A DNA stretch of 64,000 nucleotides, taken from Desulfallas sp. Bu1-1 (GTDB taxonomy: Bacteria; Bacillota; Desulfotomaculia; Desulfotomaculales; Desulfallaceae). The stretch is taken from contig NZ_JADNRQ010000009.1 in assembly GCF_015594625.1 (NCBI RefSeq), positions 1 to 64,000 of the forward strand, in the 5' to 3' direction. The notes under the pieces are model-generated. The model did not search any database. It saw nothing but the letters and a program-made list of their open reading frames with translations, and was not told where the DNA came from. Below, in pieces: positions 60,802-64,000 of this stretch. The position numbers and the translations under genes are program-made. Every line of letters starts with the position of its first letter. Position 1 is the stretch's first letter.

Positions 60802-62499
60802 CTAAATGCTTGAACTTTCATACTTTGCTTTTTTAAGTTTATTATACAGCGTGGCCAAAGAAATATTTAAAGCCTGGGCGGCCCTTCTTTTTCCCTCTAC
60901 AGTGTTTCCAAACTTGGCCAGAGCTTTCTTGATCAATATTTGTTCCATCTGGTCAATAGGAAGCAGTTCCACATCCCTTTCCGGTAAAGATTTAAACTGG
61001 CTAACGTGCTGAACAAAGTTCCTTTTCGTTAATACTTCATCGTCAACCGTAACCATTACCCTTTCCACAACGTTTTCAAGTTCACGGACATTACCCGGCC
61101 AATCGTAGCTGTACAATATTTCTTCCGCATCCCTGGAAAGACCCTTGACTTTCTTACCCAGTTTACGGTTTAATTTCACGATTAAGTTATTGACCAGTAC
61201 GGGCAGGTCCTCTTTGCGTACCCTCAGCGGCGGTATTGTTATCTCCACAACATTTAACCGGTAATATAAATCTTCCCTGAATTTGCCGTTCCTGATCATT
61301 TCTCGAAGATTCCTGTTGGTTGCGGCAACAACCCGGACGTCAACACGTATCGTTTGATTGCCGCCGACCCTTTCAAATTCCATCTCCTGCAACACTCGTA
61401 ACAATTTACCCTGCAACATTAAATTCATATCGCCGATTTCGTCAAGAAAAATAGTCCCTCCGTTTGCCAGTTCAAACTTACCTATTTTTGATTTAACCGC
61501 ACCGGTAAAAGCGCCCTTGGCATAGCCAAAAAATTCACTTTCCAGCAAATTTTCCGGGATAGCCGCGCAATTTACCTTGATGAACGGTTTATCGCGGCGC
61601 GAACTGGCATGATGTATGGCGTGCGCAAACAGTTCTTTTCCAGTGCCGCTTTCCCCCAGCAATAACACCGTAGTATTACTGCGTGCAGCCCGTTCGGCCA
61701 CCTGAATACATTTTTTCAAGTCAGGGCTATCACCCAGAATATCGGCAAAACTATACTTACATGTGGTAACCTGCCCGAACTTATCGGAAAGGTTTTCAAT
61801 AATCGAAGTGCTCTGTCTTAATTCATCCATTAATTTCATGACATCGGTAAAGTGTTGAAATACCACCACCGCTCCCTCTAATTTACCGTCTACCATGATC
61901 GGAGAAGCATTACTGATAACTTCCGCATTGCTGCCCCCCACCCTGGTCCGGTGACCAAAAACGCTTTTACCAGTTCGCAATACCATAGCCAGCGCGCCAT
62001 CCGGGGATACTTCCAAAACATTTTTACCTATTCTTTGATCAGCCGGAATGCCTGTGATACGTACAAAAGCCGGGTTAACATACTTGATCAACCCATCCTT
62101 ATCAGCTACTTCCACCGCCTCCTGGACCGAATTTAATATAGTGGACAGTTCTCCCTGGATTCTTTTAATTTTTAAGAATTCCTGTTTTTCTTTGAACAGG
62201 CGAACCATTAAATTTACAGCCCGGGTATCAATGACTGAAACTTTTCCCCTGATTGATTTATCCAATTCAATTCCTTCGACGGTATTAATGATAACATCGA
62301 GGTCGGCAATATCGTTGATTTTTTGAAGACCGTCATAGATTTTGATATTACCGTCTTCCAAACTGCCGGTAGATTCTTCATTTTCGCCGGCTATCCTAAA
62401 AAAACAAGTTACCTCTATGCCCACTATATCTTTTAGCAAATTATATACCGATACCCCATCGGCGCCGGTACCGATGATTGCAACTTTTATCTTTTGCAT
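60802..62499 (-). CDS. sigma-54-dependent PAS-AAA-Fis activator (MmcA-like)
   Basis: This 565-residue regulator has an N-terminal Rossmann-like segment (KVAIIGTGADGVSVYNLL), a PAS domain (about 115-215, GLIKYVNPAFVRITGIP), a AAA+ domain with GESGTGKELFAHAI, the sigma-54 contact GAFTGA and GTIFLDEIGD, and a C-terminal Fis helix-turn-helix (GKRRAAQALNISLATLYNKL). A PAS-containing regulator MmcA heads the propionate operon of Pelotomaculum. The sensed ligand is unknown; the nucleotide-fold start could bind an NAD-type molecule. Confidence 0.9.
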   Translation of the reverse strand: MQKIKVAIIGTGADGVSVYNLLKDIVGIEVTCFFRIAGENEESTGSLEDGNIKIYDGLQKINDIADLDVIINTVEGIELDKSIRGKVSVIDTRAVNLMVRLFKEKQEFLKIKRIQGELSTILNSVQEAVEVADKDGLIKYVNPAFVRITGIPADQRIGKNVLEVSPDGALAMVLRTGKSVFGHRTRVGGSNAEVISNASPIMVDGKLEGAVVVFQHFTDVMKLMDELRQSTSIIENLSDKFGQVTTCKYSFADILGDSPDLKKCIQVAERAARSNTTVLLLGESGTGKELFAHAIHHASSRRDKPFIKVNCAAIPENLLESEFFGYAKGAFTGAVKSKIGKFELANGGTIFLDEIGDMNLMLQGKLLRVLQEMEFERVGGNQTIRVDVRVVAATNRNLREMIRNGKFREDLYYRLNVVEITIPPLRVRKEDLPVLVNNLIVKLNRKLGKKVKGLSRDAEEILYSYDWPGNVRELENVVERVMVTVDDEVLTKRNFVQHVSQFKSLPERDVELLPIDQMEQILIKKALAKFGNTVEGKRRAAQALNISLATLYNKLKKAKYESSSI

Positions 62500-62597
62500 C
62501 AACTTTTCACCTTCTAAATTAAATAAATTTTTTTATGTTCTGATAAATTCAACTATTTCCCCACAATTCCTTCTAAAATATAAAAAAATAACTTTCG

Positions 62598-62611
62598 CGA
62601 ACAAATGTTTA
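62598..62611 (+). promoter_or_regulatory. LexA (SOS) box upstream of lexA
   Basis: CGAACAAATGTTTA matches the Gram-positive SOS box CGAACRNRYGTTYG at almost all fixed positions. It overlaps the -35 region of a promoter with TATAAT at 62630-62635, consistent with autorepression. Confidence 0.88.
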
Positions 62612-62635
62612 CTCTTGTAATATTTATGGTATAAT
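62608..62635 (+). promoter_or_regulatory. lexA promoter
   Basis: TATAAT at 62630-62635 is a perfect -10 box; TTTACT at 62608-62613 is the likely -35, 16 bases upstream and within the LexA site. Confidence 0.65.
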
Positions 62636-62669
62636 TAAAAATTAATTGGAGAAAGGACGTGCATAAAAA

Positions 62670-63278
62670 TTGAATAAAAAATTAAACCAGCGCGAAGAGG
62701 AAATATTGAAATTTATTAAACATAACATTCAAACAAGGGGCTATCCTCCTTCCGTAAGGGAAATCGGTCAGGCGGTTGGACTAAAGTCGAGCTCTACGGT
62801 ACATAACTACCTGTGTAAATTGGAGGAGAAAGAATACTTAAGAAGAGACCCGGCAAAACCGAGGGCCATGGAGGTTTTGGATGACGAGGGTTCACAGTTC
62901 AAGGAAATGATCATGGTGCCCGTGCTCGGGCGGGTTGCGGCGGGCGTTCCCCTGCTGGCGGTGGAAAATCGGGAGGATGTATTTCCCTTGCCGGTTGATT
63001 TTGCCGGCCGGGGAGAATTTTTCATGCTGCGGGTGAAGGGTGATAGTATGATTGAAGCCGGGATTTTAGAAGATGACCTGGTACTGGTGAGACGCCAGCC
63101 AGACGCGGAAAACGGCGCCATTGTGGTGGCCCTTTTGGAGGAAGAGGCCACGATCAAGCGCTTTTACCGGGAAAACGACCACATCCGCCTGCAACCCGAA
63201 AACTATCGCCTGTCACCCATTTTAGTTAAAGACGTAAAAATTCTTGGTAAGGTTGTGGGACTTGTAAGAAAGTTTTAA
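62670..63278 (+). CDS. lexA: SOS repressor LexA
   Basis: This 202-residue repressor has a winged helix-turn-helix N-terminus ([37 protein letters not shown]), the Ala-Gly cleavage site in [11 protein letters not shown] and the Ser/Lys dyad in [10 protein letters not shown] and [10 protein letters not shown]. RecA-stimulated self-cleavage derepresses DNA repair genes. The TTG at 62670 is twelve bases from AAAGGA, a little far, but opens the family N-terminus. A LexA box lies in its promoter. Confidence 0.95.
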   Translation: MNKKLNQREEEILKFIKHNIQTRGYPPSVREIGQAVGLKSSSTVHNYLCKLEEKEYLRRDPAKPRAMEVLDDEGSQFKEMIMVPVLGRVAAGVPLLAVENREDVFPLPVDFAGRGEFFMLRVKGDSMIEAGILEDDLVLVRRQPDAENGAIVVALLEEEATIKRFYRENDHIRLQPENYRLSPILVKDVKILGKVVGLVRKF

Positions 63279-63353
63279 AACCCTTCAACAAACACGGAAG
63301 GGCCCCCGGTTACCGGCAGATAGCGGCGCGGGCGATCCTTTAATAACTACAAG

Positions 63354-63394
63354 AAAGGCGCGCCCTAAATCAGTTCCCTTTAACGCGCGCCTTT
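63354..63394 (+). terminator. GC-rich hairpin after lexA
   Basis: AAAGGCGCGC pairs with GCGCGCCTTT, with a loop of about 20 bases; weak T-tail. Confidence 0.55.
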
Positions 63395-63453
63395 CAGTAC
63401 TTTTTCCTTAACCCTGGCCATAAATTTAGCCGGGAATAATCTCCTAAAAGCAT

Positions 63454-63489
63454 AAAAAAACTCCTTATTGTGGAGCAAAAGGAGTTTTT
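63454..63489. terminator. bidirectional terminator between lexA and the LysR unit
   Basis: AAAAACTCCTT and AAGGAGTTTTT pair around a 14-base loop, with A-runs and T-runs on both sides. Confidence 0.75.
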
Positions 63490-63508
63490 CTCATTCTGGA
63501 CTAATCCA

Positions 63509-63604
63509 TCAATACTCTCGGGATGTCGGTTGATACATCCGGCCACAAACAAACAACACCAGAACCGCTATTATAATCAAGATAAACGGCAACACGCTCT
63601 CCAT
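63509..63604 (-). CDS. 31-residue membrane peptide, weak
   Basis: This frame encodes a short peptide with one hydrophobic segment (LPFILIIIAVLVLFVC) and a polar tail (GRMYQPTSREY). It begins nine bases after the stop of the LysR gene on the same strand, but no clear ribosome binding site is present, so it depends on coupling or is not real. Confidence 0.4.
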   Translation of the reverse strand: MESVLPFILIIIAVLVLFVCGRMYQPTSREY

Positions 63605-63613
63605 GTTATTAAG

Positions 63614-64000
63614 TTAAATTTTCGACTGTAAAAGCATTTTTTCAAAGGCTTCCGCGGCGTAATTGGCAATTCCGGGGTGATAGCGGGCCAGGTAAAAACT
63701 CCTGGTAAGATTAACATTGCACAAGTTTGCTTTCCCCACTTTTCCAACCTCGAGCGCATCCGCGACGGCCCAGCGCGATACAAAACCAATTCCCATTCCC
63801 GCCTGCACCGCACTGATTACCGATCTGGTACTGCCCAATTCCATGTTGACATTTAACTTCTCTATGTTTAACCCGTGTCTTTCCAGTATCTCCAACATGG
63901 ATTTACGAGTGCCGGAACCTTCTTCGCGCAGGATAAACTTTTCATCCATCAGATCGGACACATCAATCCACGAGCCGTTCCACCGGTGCCCGGGTGGTAC
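63614..64000 (-). CDS. LysR-family regulator, C-terminal part (gene cut by window edge)
   Basis: The 128 visible residues match the effector-binding domain of LysR regulators: FILREEGSGTRKSMLEILE, VNMELGSTRSVISAVQAGMGIGFVSRWA and a C-terminal FYLARYHPG. The helix-turn-helix part lies beyond base 64000. The pattern is CysB/CbbR-like, and the target is unknown. Confidence 0.85.
   Translation of the reverse strand, partial: VPPGHRWNGSWIDVSDLMDEKFILREEGSGTRKSMLEILERHGLNIEKLNVNMELGSTRSVISAVQAGMGIGFVSRWAVADALEVGKVGKANLCNVNLTRSFYLARYHPGIANYAAEAFEKMLLQSKI

Larger units (their letters stand above)
63279..63508. other. noncoding interval after lexA with two hairpins
   Basis: It contains the two terminator-like hairpins listed separately (63354-63394 and 63454-63489). 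No reading frame with a ribosome binding site was found. Confidence 0.55.

Overview
The window looks like the chromosome of an anaerobic, spore-forming, Gram-positive bacterium, probably a propionate-metabolising member of the Peptococcaceae (Desulfotomaculum/Pelotomaculum-like). Four things point there. Strong AGGAGG-type ribosome binding sites occur with many TTG and GTG starts. Sporulation genes are present (a SpoVM-like peptide, SpoVB, a SleB-type hydrolase). The cobalamin cluster is of the early-cobalt, anaerobic type. A two-subunit fumarase and a split methylmalonyl-CoA mutase sit in a sigma-54-controlled operon. No CRISPR array, prophage or intact insertion sequence was seen, and species identity cannot be proven from the sequence alone.

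Layout. 0.1-3.5 kb: a YbjQ-like protein, a nicotinamidase-like hydrolase, a PHP phosphatase, and the primosome pair DnaD/DnaI. 3.5-10.9 kb: ten overlapping cobalamin genes (cbiD-E-T-L-F-G-H-J-X-C) that carry sirohydrochlorin to the cobyrinate level. 10.9-17.6 kb: a spore/cell-wall hydrolase, a P-loop/Asp23 fusion, several unknowns, a CBM-like protein, tRNA-Pro, a broken response regulator, adenylate kinase, a methyltransferase and an MTA phosphorylase-type enzyme. 17.7-22.4 kb: a complete minus-strand branched-chain amino acid ABC transporter (livKHMGF). 22.7-27.2 kb: an XRE regulator, thioredoxin reductase, MeaB (the mutase chaperone GTPase), an MBL-fold hydrolase and unknowns. 27.9-35.3 kb: DinG helicase, very small genes including a SpoVM-like one, a TPR protein, FolE, YpmA-like, SurE and a dead livF copy. 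35.3-50 kb: SpoVB, an EF-G paralogue, tRNA-Trp, Ddl, a GalT-like enzyme, UPF0182, a hydrolase, phosphofructokinase, ComFB, radical SAM, a glycosyltransferase and UPF0316. 50.4-62.5 kb: the methylmalonyl-CoA pathway operon and its sigma-54 activator. 62.6-64 kb: LexA and a partial LysR regulator.

How the genes work together. The minus-strand operon (fumarase alpha/beta, succinyl-CoA synthetase beta/alpha, mutase large and B12-binding subunits, epimerase, carboxyltransferase, malate dehydrogenase, 5S-type carboxyltransferase) covers most steps between propionyl-CoA plus oxaloacetate and succinate plus malate. It can run either as propionate oxidation or as propionate formation. A well-matched -24/-12 promoter lies in front of it and a PAS-AAA-Fis activator gene lies just upstream. 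The cobalamin operon and MeaB supply and protect the mutase cofactor. Succinate dehydrogenase, a biotin carrier subunit and the late cobalamin genes are not in the window.

The observations most worth checking are: conserved genes (fumarase alpha and cbiH) that lack any AUG/GUG/UUG start where the family begins, with AUU/AUA codons placed behind ribosome binding sites; a 21-codon SpoVM-like gene; a 47-codon gene whose stop codon lies inside its own terminator; and two gene remnants (livF-like and response-regulator-like).
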